Source: Galeruca laticollis (taxonomy: Eukaryota > Arthropoda > Insecta > Coleoptera > Chrysomelidae). Taken from it: a stretch of DNA of 64,000 bases. A program made the position numbers and the translations under genes. The notes beneath the pieces are model-generated. The model was not told where the DNA came from. It worked only from the letters and a program-made list of their open reading frames with translations, and ran no database searches. Location: positions 32,580,487-32,644,486 of the forward strand of contig OY998185.1 of the NCBI GenBank assembly GCA_963921935.1, in the 5' to 3' direction. Position 1 is the first letter of the stretch. The number at the start of each line of letters is the position of its first letter. Positions 55,324 to 64,000 of this stretch are shown piece after piece.

Positions 55324-57137
55324 GTGTTATTTATATTTTTATATAATAGTAATAGTATTTTTTGTTAATTTTAATTTTAATTTAAGTTAATTTTGGTTTT
55401 ATTATGGGCGCCAGAGTTGGTTTCGCTTGCCGCTATTTCCAATTCAAAATAAATATTATATTAGTCAAAGATGTTATAAATTTGTTTTACCTTTTAAACA
55501 CTGCATCTCAGGGATGAGATTCGGCACTTGACGTTTGCTAGCAACAGAAATCTTATAGGTAGATATCAGAGAAAAATAAGACGAACATAGACAATTAAAC
55601 GTTTTTAATTAATAAGAGAGAAATAATGAAATCTTTTAAAATCAATCGACAAATTACTATTACATATTTAGATTCATTAATAATATTATCATTGCGCAAA
55701 CTTCGCATAAACGTTTTTAATTAACTATAAATATTATTCGACGCAACAAGTAAATTTCGCTTAATTCCTACTCTATGTTTTGAATGTACATCCAGAACGC
55801 TCAACCTCAACCATAGATCTTTATAATGCGCTTATCGTATAGTGTGTCGTTCTGTTATGATATGTTTTAGTTTACAAAATGAAGACGAAAGTGACGTGTC
55901 AGAGATTTATCATTATTGAAATTATTATATGAAATTTGGTAAGTACGTATTTAATATGTATCTAGTGTTTTGTGTCCGTTATATCAGTGGAGATTGAATA
56001 ATTAATATTAATATTAAACCAACGAATTGTTACTAGAAATGATTAACCTACATATAAATATATATCAGTGAATGTTTTTTATAGGAGAAGTTTCAATATA
56101 CACGCGGAGAAATAATGTTCATGGTTAGTTCTTCATAATGTTGAAATGTGATGCTCTTGGAGAAGAAACGATCAGCTGTGATCGAATAAAAACGAAATCC
56201 AGGATGTAGAAATGATGATATATGGATTAATATCACCAGCTGATGTATCTTAATCAATTAAAGATACCTGGATGTCCATCGAAGTAATATTAATAAGGTA
56301 ATTATAGTTCTTACCAAGTCTAGTCGATTTCACGAACATTTCACTCAATTTTAATTATTCGGAAGATATTTTATTTTAATTCACTTCTTTAAAATTCTTT
56401 TAGTCACTTTAGTTAACGTTTTTAATGATTTATACAAGTTACATGGGTTTTTGTAAGAGTTTTGGAGAGGAAAAATTAAACACGTCCTCCCTCTAAATTA
56501 TTTTCACGGCGTCTCTCCAAGCTTAAAATCAACAACATTCAATTATTTTAATTTTGTTTTTCATAGTTCAATTGTTGATAAACAAACATTGTTTTTCCTA
56601 AATCAATATATCCATTATTGCGTTAGTGTAGATAAATTCACTACGTTTTTATGCACTTCTATAGTCACTCCGAATCACTCCATACGAACTGTTAACAAAA
56701 CGTCGCGTTTGGCGTTGATCTTTTCACCTTGACGTATTCATACAAATAATTAAAAGTTTATACGATATACGGGGTTTCCGAAAGTGTTCACAAAAATATA
56801 AAATTGTGATAATTGAATTTTGTTTGAAATTTTATGTGATGATATATACAGTGGTTACTATAATTATGTATAATATTATGCTCGACGTAATTTACTTGTT
56901 GTTGTTATATTTCTTTGTTTTGAAATATACTTTAAAAGAAAATAGATACTAAATTAAATAGCAATCTCTTAACTTAATTATCGATTGTATACAATAGTTA
57001 AATATTTCTTGACATGTTCAACTTATGTCTTTACGGATTATTTCCTTTTTTTACTGAATATTTACTACTGAACTACTAAGATTCACACTATCTGTATGAC
57101 GCAAATTGATTCAAATTATCTGTTAGATATGTTTCCC

Positions 57138-57140
<3 letters not shown>
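55320..57140. other. no recognisable gene
   Basis: AT-rich spacer between two TA microsatellites; no motif-bearing frame. Confidence 0.45.

Positions 57141-57141
<1 letters not shown>

Positions 57142-57202
<61 letters not shown>
57142..57202. repeat. (TA)n microsatellite
   Basis: About 30 TA units directly before the PLE family B 5' end. Confidence 0.98.
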
Positions 57203-57205
<3 letters not shown>

Positions 57206-57210
57206 TTTTT

Positions 57211-57322
57211 ATATTCTTGGGATTAGGTCCTTATTATAAATCTAACGAAACGTTAATAAACATGTTTTTTGTAAAACTAAGTTTTCGTTAGATTTATAAT
57301 AAGGACCTGATCCCAAGAATAT
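57211..57322. repeat. hairpin at PLE B 5' end
   Basis: Two 40-bp arms (57,211-57,250 and 57,283-57,322) with one mismatch around a 32-base loop. Confidence 0.9.
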
Positions 57323-57391
57323 AAAAAAAAACAATATATCAAAGAGGTCCAAAAACTTTCCTTCAACTATATACCGAGCAAGGGTGAAAAT

Positions 57392-59800
57392 ATGCTCTCT
57401 TACAGCAACATCAGAGATAACTATGGAACAGATGTCGTAAATAAAATGAAAACACTTTCAAAAATAATGTTGAAAACTACAAAACAAAAAAACCGCAGAA
57501 TATTTTTGTTACGCTGTAAAACCGAAAATCTAATACCTTCATTCTTAAATATAAATTTGAAACATATAATTTTTGATTGTAAATATCTTCAACAAAAATT
57601 TGAGGAGAATACTGTTGCCAAATTTAGGATAGACACACTCAATTTATTGATCACTGATACTGTGAAAAACTTGAACAATGTAAGTATTAAAAAAGAAAAC
57701 ATCTCTAGTTTTTTAAAAAATAATCTACCTTCTGACATTTTTAATAAGTTTTTGGAAAAGGAATGTGACAAAAATGAAAAATTACTTAACCAAATCAAAC
57801 AAAAAAGTATAAATAAAATTTCACGTCTACAACAGAAAATCAAAGATAATAATAGCTCTATTGAAAATAAAAATTGTGTTGAAAATCTAACAAACATTCA
57901 TGTACCGAATAACGTATTAGAAATTTTAAGCTTGGGGCCAAATTTTGCAATACCTATTGAAAAGCCAGAAGAAATACCAATCACTGAGTTAATATGCAAT
58001 ATCGAATATAATTTACCAAATGTTACACCCACAAATAGAGACGAAATTAGGTCCAAATGCTGTAATGTAATCACAAACCACAAAAACCATTATACCAAAA
58101 AAAACTTGATAGACAGCAACAGTCATTACTTGAAAAGGTGAAACAAACGAAAGTCTTTCTAAAAGAAAATCCTGATCTAAAGATTTTAAAACCTGATAAA
58201 TCAAACAAAACTATATTAATGTAAACCCAAGATTATGACCAAAAAATCAATGATTTAATTTCAGATCAGAAAACGTACAAAGAAATGAGGAATGATCCAA
58301 CAGATATTTATCAAAAGGCTAACAATGAGCTAGTAAACAGATGGGAAAAAAATTGTATATATCACCCAAAACTGCAAGCGGATTAAAAATACTAAATGCT
58401 ATACCACCCAGAATATATGGTTTGCCTAAATTACACAAACAAGAAATACCTTTAAGACCTATAATTTCAAGTATTCAGTCTCCATTTGAAAACTTGTCCA
58501 AATATCTAAAAAATATTTTAAGTAATGTAGTATATAACAACAAGTATTACATTAAAGACTCATGGGATTTCAAAAATAAAATCAATAACGTTAAACTACC
58601 TAATAATTATATTTTAATCTCTTTAGACGTCGTGTCACTATACACAAATTTTCCATTGGAGTTAACTCCAACATAAATAAGAAGGAAATGGGACTTAATA
58701 AAAAATCACACTGAAATCGAACTTGAAGAATTTTTGGAAGCAATTAAACTTACTTGAACTTCCACTTACTTCCTATATAATAATAAATACTATAAACAAA
58801 TAGAAGGCTGTGCAATGGGCTCATCCATTTCAAGCGTAATTGCCCAACTAGTATTAGAAGATCTAGAAAAAACAGTAATAGATAATCTGAATATTGAGCT
58901 CCCATTTTTTTATAGGTACGTTGACGATTGTTTATTAGCAATCCCTCATAATAAAGCAGCAATTTAATAACTACCACGAGAAACTTAAATTTACGATTGA
59001 AACTGAACAAAACAACCAAATTGACTTTTTAGATCTAATATTACATCATAAAAACGACAAAATTGAAACCGAATGGCACACAAAACACACGTGGTCAGGA
59101 AGATACCTCAATTTTAATTCGCAACATCCCTTTCCACAAAAAAAAATCAGTAGTGATGAGCCTAGCAGACAGAGCTATAAATTTATCAGATCCAAAATAT
59201 CGAATATCTTCAATTAAAAAGGCAAGAGAGGTTTTGGAATTGAACAACTATCCACGGAATCTAGTCGACAACATATTTAAGAGAAAAATACATAAAAAAT
59301 ATAACTCGCAAAACCAAACATTAAAACAGGAAAAAACAAATTCTAATTTTCTAACATTACCCTATGTGCCTAGTCTGTCAGAAAAAATACAAAATATATT
59401 TAAAAATGAAAAAGTCACTGTAAGTCATAAAGGACTTAATCTACTAAAAAGTAATTTCAGTAAATTGAAAACTACCATCCCCAAAAATCAAAAAACACAT
59501 GTGGTATACGAAATACCCTGTAACAATTGCAATGGAGTATACATTGGTCAAACCACTCAATATCTAAAAAATAGAATCAATGGTCACAAATATGACAAAA
59601 AAATAAAACTGCTTTAAGCAATCACATAAAAGAAAGCAACCATAGCTTTAATTTTGATAACACAAAAATAATTAAGACTGAAAGTAACAAAAAAACTGGA
59701 ATTCTATGAAATGGTATATATTCAAAAAATAAAGATTGCATGAACTCAAAAACTGATACAAATAATCTAAGCAAAATATATTACAACCTAATAAATCAAC
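57392..59800 (+). pseudogene. PLE family B RT/GIY-YIG protein, broken
   Basis: Starts ATG 57,392 (MLSYSNIRDNYG). The N-terminal domain (FLLRCKTENLIPSFLNINLK) stays open to 58,139, then a frameshift. RT blocks: PPRIYGLPKLHKQEIPLRPI, LISLDVVSLYTNFPLE (A box), GCAMGSSISSVIAQLVLEDL (B box) and FFYRYVDDCLLA (C box, Asp pair kept). After more shifts the endonuclease follows: VVYEIPCNNCNGVYIGQTTQ with the GIY-YIG Tyr/Gly and Arg in KNRINGHKY (59,500-59,600), and the eroded end NLSKIYY. At least four stops or shifts inactivate it. PLEs copy their RNA at a nick made by the GIY-YIG domain. Confidence 0.85.
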
Positions 59801-59850
59801 AACATTTCTCAGTGTACTATAATTTAATACATTATTCAGTGTAGATTTGT

Positions 59851-59853
59851 ATA

Positions 59854-59925
<72 letters not shown>

Positions 59926-59938
59926 AATATATATATTA
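59851..59938. repeat. (TA)n microsatellite, imperfect
   Basis: TA repeats with occasional GTA and AAA interruptions, in the 3' UTR of PLE B. Confidence 0.95.
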
Positions 59939-60236
59939 TAACCATAATTAAGTTCAAACCAACAAAAAAACACAAAAAACAAGAATTCAACCAAAACTTG
60001 TCTTTTCATTTTCATCTTAAGTTATAAATGTCGATTATACGTTTGTGAATGTTTGTAGTTTCTTGACGTGTTATTTCTAACAAATGTTTTAAAACAAGGA
60101 TGACTTTGCTCAAATTTTTGAGGAGGATATATGCATCGTTTTGTGGTAAGCTGTTCTGATTTCAAAGATGTTTTATAAATATTGACACTGCTCTTTATCT
60201 TTTTGTAGTATTTTGATAAAGGCTACACCGTATATC

Positions 60237-60355
60237 CGAAACGTTAATAAACATGTTTCTTGTAAAACTAAGTTTTCGGTAGATTTATAATAAGGACCTA
60301 ATCCCAAGAATATGAAAAAAAACAATATATCAAAGAGGTCCAAAAACTTTCCTTC

Positions 60356-60362
<7 letters not shown>
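60237..60362 (+). repeat. PLE B 3' terminal repeat
   Basis: Direct repeat of 57,246-57,371. Just before it, TTTTGATAAAGG...TATCCGAAACG resembles a decayed hammerhead core. Confidence 0.75.

Positions 60363-60394
<32 letters not shown>
60359..60394. repeat. (TA)n microsatellite joining PLE B and PLE C
   Basis: TA tract linking the 3' end of PLE B to the 3' end of PLE C. Confidence 0.95.
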
Positions 60395-60399
<5 letters not shown>

Positions 60400-60472
60400 G
60401 TTACTTTCTTGGATTAAAGGTCAAATATACTTAAAAAACATTTAATAACGACGTACGTTTCGACTTATGAAG
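60391..60472 (-). repeat. PLE C 3' terminal repeat
   Basis: 82 bp matching 63,298-63,379. The hammerhead-like sequence starts at its inner end. Confidence 0.9.
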
Positions 60473-60482
60473 TCATCTTCTG
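60450..60482 (-). ncRNA. hammerhead-like motif, PLE C
   Basis: Minus strand: CAGAAGA (consensus CUGANGA, one mismatch at the U), stem II GACTT/AAGTC with CAT loop, GAAA, palindromic CGTACG and a GTC. The layout equals that of family A; the core mismatch may weaken or abolish cleavage. Confidence 0.4.
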
Positions 60483-60812
60483 GTTATAAAATAATCTAAA
60501 ATTATTACATGTATAAATTAAAATTCTGTAAATATTTATAAAATCAAATTACACGAAAACAATATAAATTATTACCTTTCTTTCATTATTTCAGATATCA
60601 CATGAAAGACAAAACAATTTCTGAACAGGTACATATTTATCACGCATTGCTTGGACATTGAACTGAATACAAATTGGTCTCTCTATAGATTAGTTGTAAT
60701 TTTTTTATCATAATTAATATTTTTCCTTTTTATACTTTATCGTTAGTACGGACAAATTATGATTTTAATGCTGTTAAATTTTATAGCAAAGTGCAAGAGA
60801 TCAGAGCTAATA

Positions 60813-63218
60813 TCATTCTCTCAAAATACCATCATAGATGATGTTTAAATTGCTGATATCGCTTCTATTATTTATGCTATTAGGATCTTTTTTAATGTTA
60901 ATCATTTCTAAAAACGTTCTAACTTTTTCATTTTTTTCCCTGGCCAATATTTTCACATCGTTAAAGTTAAAACTATGTCCAGTATTTTTGCAATGATTTG
61001 ATAATGCTGTGACATCGGTTTTTGCATATTTGTGTGCTTGAATTCTTTTTTGAAGGTATTGTTTACTTTGACCAACATAGGTGCAATTGCAGTCATTGCA
61101 TGGAATTTGATAGACTGTGTGCGTTTGCTTGTTTATTGGAATTTTTGGTTTCATTTTTGAAAAGAATTGCTGGTTTGTGTTTTTTAGTTTATGAGACACT
61201 GATAATTTTTGATTTTTTACACATTTAGTAATTTTTTCTGATAGTCCATGAACATATGGTAATGACATGTATATCTCTTGTTGATTTATTTGTTGACTAG
61301 AATTGAAAATAGCATGAACTCTCTTCTTAATGTGTTTATTAATAAAAGTTAACGGATAATTATTTTCTAACAATATTTTGCGAATTTTGTTTAAATTTTC
61401 TTTTCTAAATTTAGGATGCGACAACTTATTTGCTCTGTCAGTTAAATTTTTAATAACATTTTTTTTATAGCTTAGTGGAGCATTAGAGTAATAACTTGTG
61501 TACCTGTGTGAAGCAAGTGGTTTTGAATACCAATTTGTAAAAATGCTACCTTTATTGTCATATGAGACAGACACATCTAAAAAATTTATTGTATTTTCTG
61601 TTTCCATTTCAGCGGTAAATTTTAATCTCGAATTATAGGTATTAAATTTATCTAATATTTCATTAACTTTGTCCTTCGGTACACAAGTTATTATGTCATC
61701 TACATATCTTTTAAAAAATACTGGTTGAAAACTAAGTGATTGAATAACCTCTTCTTCAACGCATTCCATAACAAGGTTGGCAACCGTTGCGGCCATGGGA
61801 GAGCCCATTGCTATTCCAAATATTTGAGAATAAAAATTGTTCTCAAATTGAAAATATGTTGAAGATAAACACAATTCAGCACCACTGAGAAACTCATTTA
61901 AATCTAAGTTAGTGTATGTTTTTAGTTGATCCCATTTTTCTTCAATTATTTTCAAAGCTAGTTTTGTGTCTACATTCGTATATAATGATGCGACATCCAG
62001 GGAAATTAATACGTGATTTTTAGGGACATTTTGAGTTCGTATAAATTTAACAAATTCCCATGAGTCTTTTGTGTAATAGTTATTTTTGCCTATTATATTT
62101 GATAGTATGTCGGCAAAATATTTAGATAGGTTGTAGGTAGCAGCCTGCACGTTACTTACAATTGGTCTTAAAGGTATACCATTTTTGTGAAGTTTTGGTA
62201 ATCCATAGATTGCAGGAGGTTGGGAATTATGTATCATTAATTTATTTTTTGTTATTTTATCTATTAATTTTGATTGAAACCAACTATTGACTAATTTATT
62301 AACAGCTGTTTGAATTTTCTCAGTGGGGCTGAATCTTTCTTTTTTATAGGTAGAAGTATCATTAAGTAGTTGTAACATTTTTTCTCTGTAATCTAATTTT
62401 TTCAATATTACTGTTTTATTTATCTTATCTGCATATGTTACCAATAAATTACTATTTTCTTTCAAAAATGTTCTCGTCTTGCTAAAAAGTCTGTTAAAAA
62501 ATGATGAATTACTATCAAATTGTTTATTTTTTTTATCATTAAAATTTAAAATTATGTTGTTCACTTTATACCTTATGTCACTTTGGATTTCAGCCGTACT
62601 GTTACTTATTCCAGCTTCCAAATTTGCTATTAGTAATTCTGTGTGTGTATCATTTGTTCTGTAATTAAAATTTTGGCCTAGACTAAGTGTAAATAAAACA
62701 TCATCCGGTATAATTTCATTACTCAAGTTTGTGATCCAGTTTTGATTTGGTTTTGTACATAAACGTGATTTTTGTTTGGATGTTAGATTATCAATTTTAT
62801 TTCTTTGTTTATTTTTGGTTTTGTTGAAAATGTTTTCATATGATTTTTGTTGATATTTTATAAAGTCATTGAGAATATTAGTTGGAATATTTCTTTCGAG
62901 ACTGTTTTTAATTTCATTCAGGTTTTTATTTAGTTGATTAAAATGTGTAAGTGAGTCACTGATAAACAGTTGAAGTAATTTGAAATAAAATATGCGTAAG
63001 ATACTCTGATATTTGCTTGTTGACTGTTTATTTTTAAAATTAAATGTTTTGTTAATTTTAAGAAAAGTAGGTACCAGCTCTGAACTCTTACACCTTACCA
63101 GAAAAATTCGCCTGTTCTTTTCCTTTGCAATTTTCTTTAGGGTGTGTGCATACTCCTTCATTTTTTTGGTGTTGTGTATACCGATATTTTCTTCTAACTC
63201 CTTGTAATAGTTCGTCAT
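60813..63218 (-). CDS. Penelope-like element RT and GIY-YIG endonuclease
   Basis: An uninterrupted 801-residue frame from ATG 63,216-63,218 (MTNYYKELEENIG); the frame is open 13 codons further up but has no ATG there. The N-terminal domain contains FLVRCKSSELVPTFLKINK. RT: PPAIYGLPKLHKNGIPLRPI, LISLDVASLYTNV (first Asp), FGIAMGSPMAATVANLVME, FKRYVDDIITCV (Asp pair) and INFLDVSVSYD. The C-terminal GIY-YIG domain has VYQIPCNDCNCTYVGQSKQY with Tyr and YVG, Arg in LQKRIQAHKY, His in ALSNHCKNTGH and Glu in RTFLEMINIKKD. Every catalytic residue I can place is present. The protein nicks DNA and reverse-transcribes the element RNA at the nick. It is the only apparently complete autonomous replicase in the window. 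Confidence 0.93.
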   Translation of the reverse strand: MTNYYKELEENIGIHNTKKMKEYAHTLKKIAKEKNRRIFLVRCKSSELVPTFLKINKTFNFKNKQSTSKYQSILRIFYFKLLQLFISDSLTHFNQLNKNLNEIKNSLERNIPTNILNDFIKYQQKSYENIFNKTKNKQRNKIDNLTSKQKSRLCTKPNQNWITNLSNEIIPDDVLFTLSLGQNFNYRTNDTHTELLIANLEAGISNSTAEIQSDIRYKVNNIILNFNDKKNKQFDSNSSFFNRLFSKTRTFLKENSNLLVTYADKINKTVILKKLDYREKMLQLLNDTSTYKKERFSPTEKIQTAVNKLVNSWFQSKLIDKITKNKLMIHNSQPPAIYGLPKLHKNGIPLRPIVSNVQAATYNLSKYFADILSNIIGKNNYYTKDSWEFVKFIRTQNVPKNHVLISLDVASLYTNVDTKLALKIIEEKWDQLKTYTNLDLNEFLSGAELCLSSTYFQFENNFYSQIFGIAMGSPMAATVANLVMECVEEEVIQSLSFQPVFFKRYVDDIITCVPKDKVNEILDKFNTYNSRLKFTAEMETENTINFLDVSVSYDNKGSIFTNWYSKPLASHRYTSYYSNAPLSYKKNVIKNLTDRANKLSHPKFRKENLNKIRKILLENNYPLTFINKHIKKRVHAIFNSSQQINQQEIYMSLPYVHGLSEKITKCVKNQKLSVSHKLKNTNQQFFSKMKPKIPINKQTHTVYQIPCNDCNCTYVGQSKQYLQKRIQAHKYAKTDVTALSNHCKNTGHSFNFNDVKILAREKNEKVRTFLEMINIKKDPNSINNRSDISNLNIIYDGILRE

Positions 63219-63273
63219 ATTTGGTAACAATTTACTTGGTTGTATAATCAATCCCAACCTATATATTTAAATT

Positions 63274-63489
63274 ATTTACTTTCTTGACCACTTAAGATAT
63301 ATTTTGGTTACTTTCTTGGATTAAAGGTCAAATATACTTAAAAAACATTTAATAACGACGTACGTTTCGACTTATGAAGATGACTTCATAAGTCGAAACG
63401 TACGTCGTTATTAAATGTTTTTTAAGTATATTTGACCTTTAATCCAAGAAAGTAACCAAAATATATCTTAAGTGGTCAAGAAAGTAAAT
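63274..63489. repeat. perfect palindrome, 106-bp arms
   Basis: Arms 63,274-63,379 and 63,384-63,489 are exact reverse complements around the 4-base loop ATGA. It forms the 5' end of PLE C. Confidence 0.97.
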
Positions 63490-63494
63490 AAGTT

Positions 63495-63601
<107 letters not shown>

Positions 63602-63631
63602 AGTTGTACGAATAGTGCGTGACATATGAAC

Positions 63632-63969
63632 AATAAGCAACGAATAGATTAGTGGGTATTGCACGCAAATAGAACAAGGGGCTACTGAAAAGAGTGGTAA
63701 CCGCAGACATGAATGTTTCTGGCTCATTAGCCGTCATCGGTACGGTACAACCAAGAAAAAGATGTGAAACATGGGAGCGAAGGTGCTGAATTCTGTTATA
63801 TTTTATCATATTTCATTCAACACCTTCGCTCCCATGTTTCACATCTTTTCTTGGTTGTACCGTACCGATGACGGCTAATGAGCCAGAAACATGCATGTCT
63901 GCGGTTACCACTCTTTTCAGTAGCCCCGTTATCTATTTGCGTGCAATACCCACTAATCTATTCGTTGCT

Positions 63970-63973
<4 letters not shown>
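63632..63973. mobile_element. foldback/hairpin element of unknown family in (TA)n
   Basis: Arms 63,632-63,785 and 63,821-63,973 are nearly exact reverse complements (a few mismatches and one 1-bp indel) around a 35-base loop. The outer ends read AATAAGCAACGAATAGATTA. A TA microsatellite follows directly on the right and another begins 34 bp to the left. There is no coding capacity. A MITE, or an end-only PLE foldback of a family not otherwise seen here, are both possible. Confidence 0.7.

Positions 63974-64000
<27 letters not shown>
63973..64000. repeat. (TA)n microsatellite
   Basis: TA tract running off the window end. Confidence 0.95.

Larger units (their letters stand above)
57203..60362 (+). 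mobile_element. Penelope-like element family B
   Basis: A coding relic lies between direct terminal repeats (57,246-57,371 and 60,237-60,362, about 95% alike by eye). The 5' repeat is preceded by an inverted copy of its own first part, making a hairpin (57,211-57,250 with 57,283-57,322). Such a partial inverted extension is characteristic of PLE ends. TA microsatellites adjoin both sides, and one (59,851-59,938) also lies in the 3' UTR. Confidence 0.8.
60391..63489 (-). mobile_element. Penelope-like element family C, intact ORF
   Basis: The gene on the minus strand is flanked by a terminal direct repeat (60,391-60,472 and 63,298-63,379), the 5' copy of which is extended into a perfect 106-bp-arm palindrome. 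TA microsatellites adjoin both ends (60,359-60,394 and 63,495-63,598). The uninterrupted ORF and sharp repeats make this the least damaged PLE of the window. Confidence 0.9.

Noticed and set aside
63219..63257. 13 extra N-terminal codons of the PLE C protein
   Set aside because: The frame is open but there is no ATG; the first ATG is 63,216-63,218, which also agrees with the start of family B.

Overview
This is a 64 kb piece of AT-rich eukaryotic DNA, almost certainly from an insect or a close arthropod relative. The evidence is the mix of mobile-element families: copia with an internal initiator-tRNA priming site, piggyBac with TTAA targets, a DD82E (Sailor-type) IS630/Tc1/mariner transposon, PIF/Harbinger, insect-type Crypton tyrosine recombinases, RNase-H-bearing LINEs and several Penelope-like element (PLE) families. 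No host protein-coding gene, rRNA or intact tRNA was recognised. The window is a gene-poor, transposon-dense region in which elements of different ages have inserted into one another.

Layout. 1-8.5 kb: a PLE 5' fragment, a three-unit tandem repeat of about 290 bp (2.57-3.44 kb) and a Sailor transposon (4.14-6.00 kb). 8.56-13.19 kb: a young, nearly intact copia element, CATCA duplicated at its ends, inserted in the ATG-repeat tail of an RTE-type LINE (to 13.68 kb). 14-22 kb: a decayed mariner-like transposase, a PLE family A copy with inverted ends, a gypsy Gag relic and a decayed APE-type LINE. 22.55-24.74 kb: an insertion of an internally deleted LINE with a full ORF1 and a fused mini-ORF2. 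25.2-26.6 kb: a partial PIF/Harbinger element. 27.4-30.5 kb: two PLE family A copies head to head. 33.56-36.67 kb: a gypsy-like LTR element that lost RT and integrase and carries a nested LINE and a nested PLE foldback. 38.3-42.6 kb: a piggyBac element with a Crypton inside it. 42.7-46.7 kb: gypsy RT and RNase-H LINE relics. 47.4-51.4 kb: a nearly complete APE-type LINE on the minus strand. 52.3-53.1 kb: a second Crypton relic. 54.6-63.5 kb: three further PLEs linked by long (TA)n tracts, the last with an uninterrupted RT + GIY-YIG reading frame. 63.6-64 kb: a near-perfect foldback in (TA)n.

Activity. The PLE at 60.8-63.2 kb has a complete open frame. The copia polyprotein (one TGA), the piggyBac transposase (two stops and a lost catalytic Asp) and the 47-51 kb LINE (three stops) are only lightly damaged; the rest are relics. 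The most unusual structures belong to the PLEs: hammerhead-ribozyme-like motifs in the terminal repeats, a perfect 106-bp-arm palindrome at one 5' end, an end-only 532-bp foldback and a 33-bp fragment both flanked by perfect 13-bp target duplications, and repeated placement in TA microsatellites. I see no convincing new multi-gene system; the novelty candidates are these structural variants, the Crypton-in-piggyBac nest and the unassigned terminal foldback.
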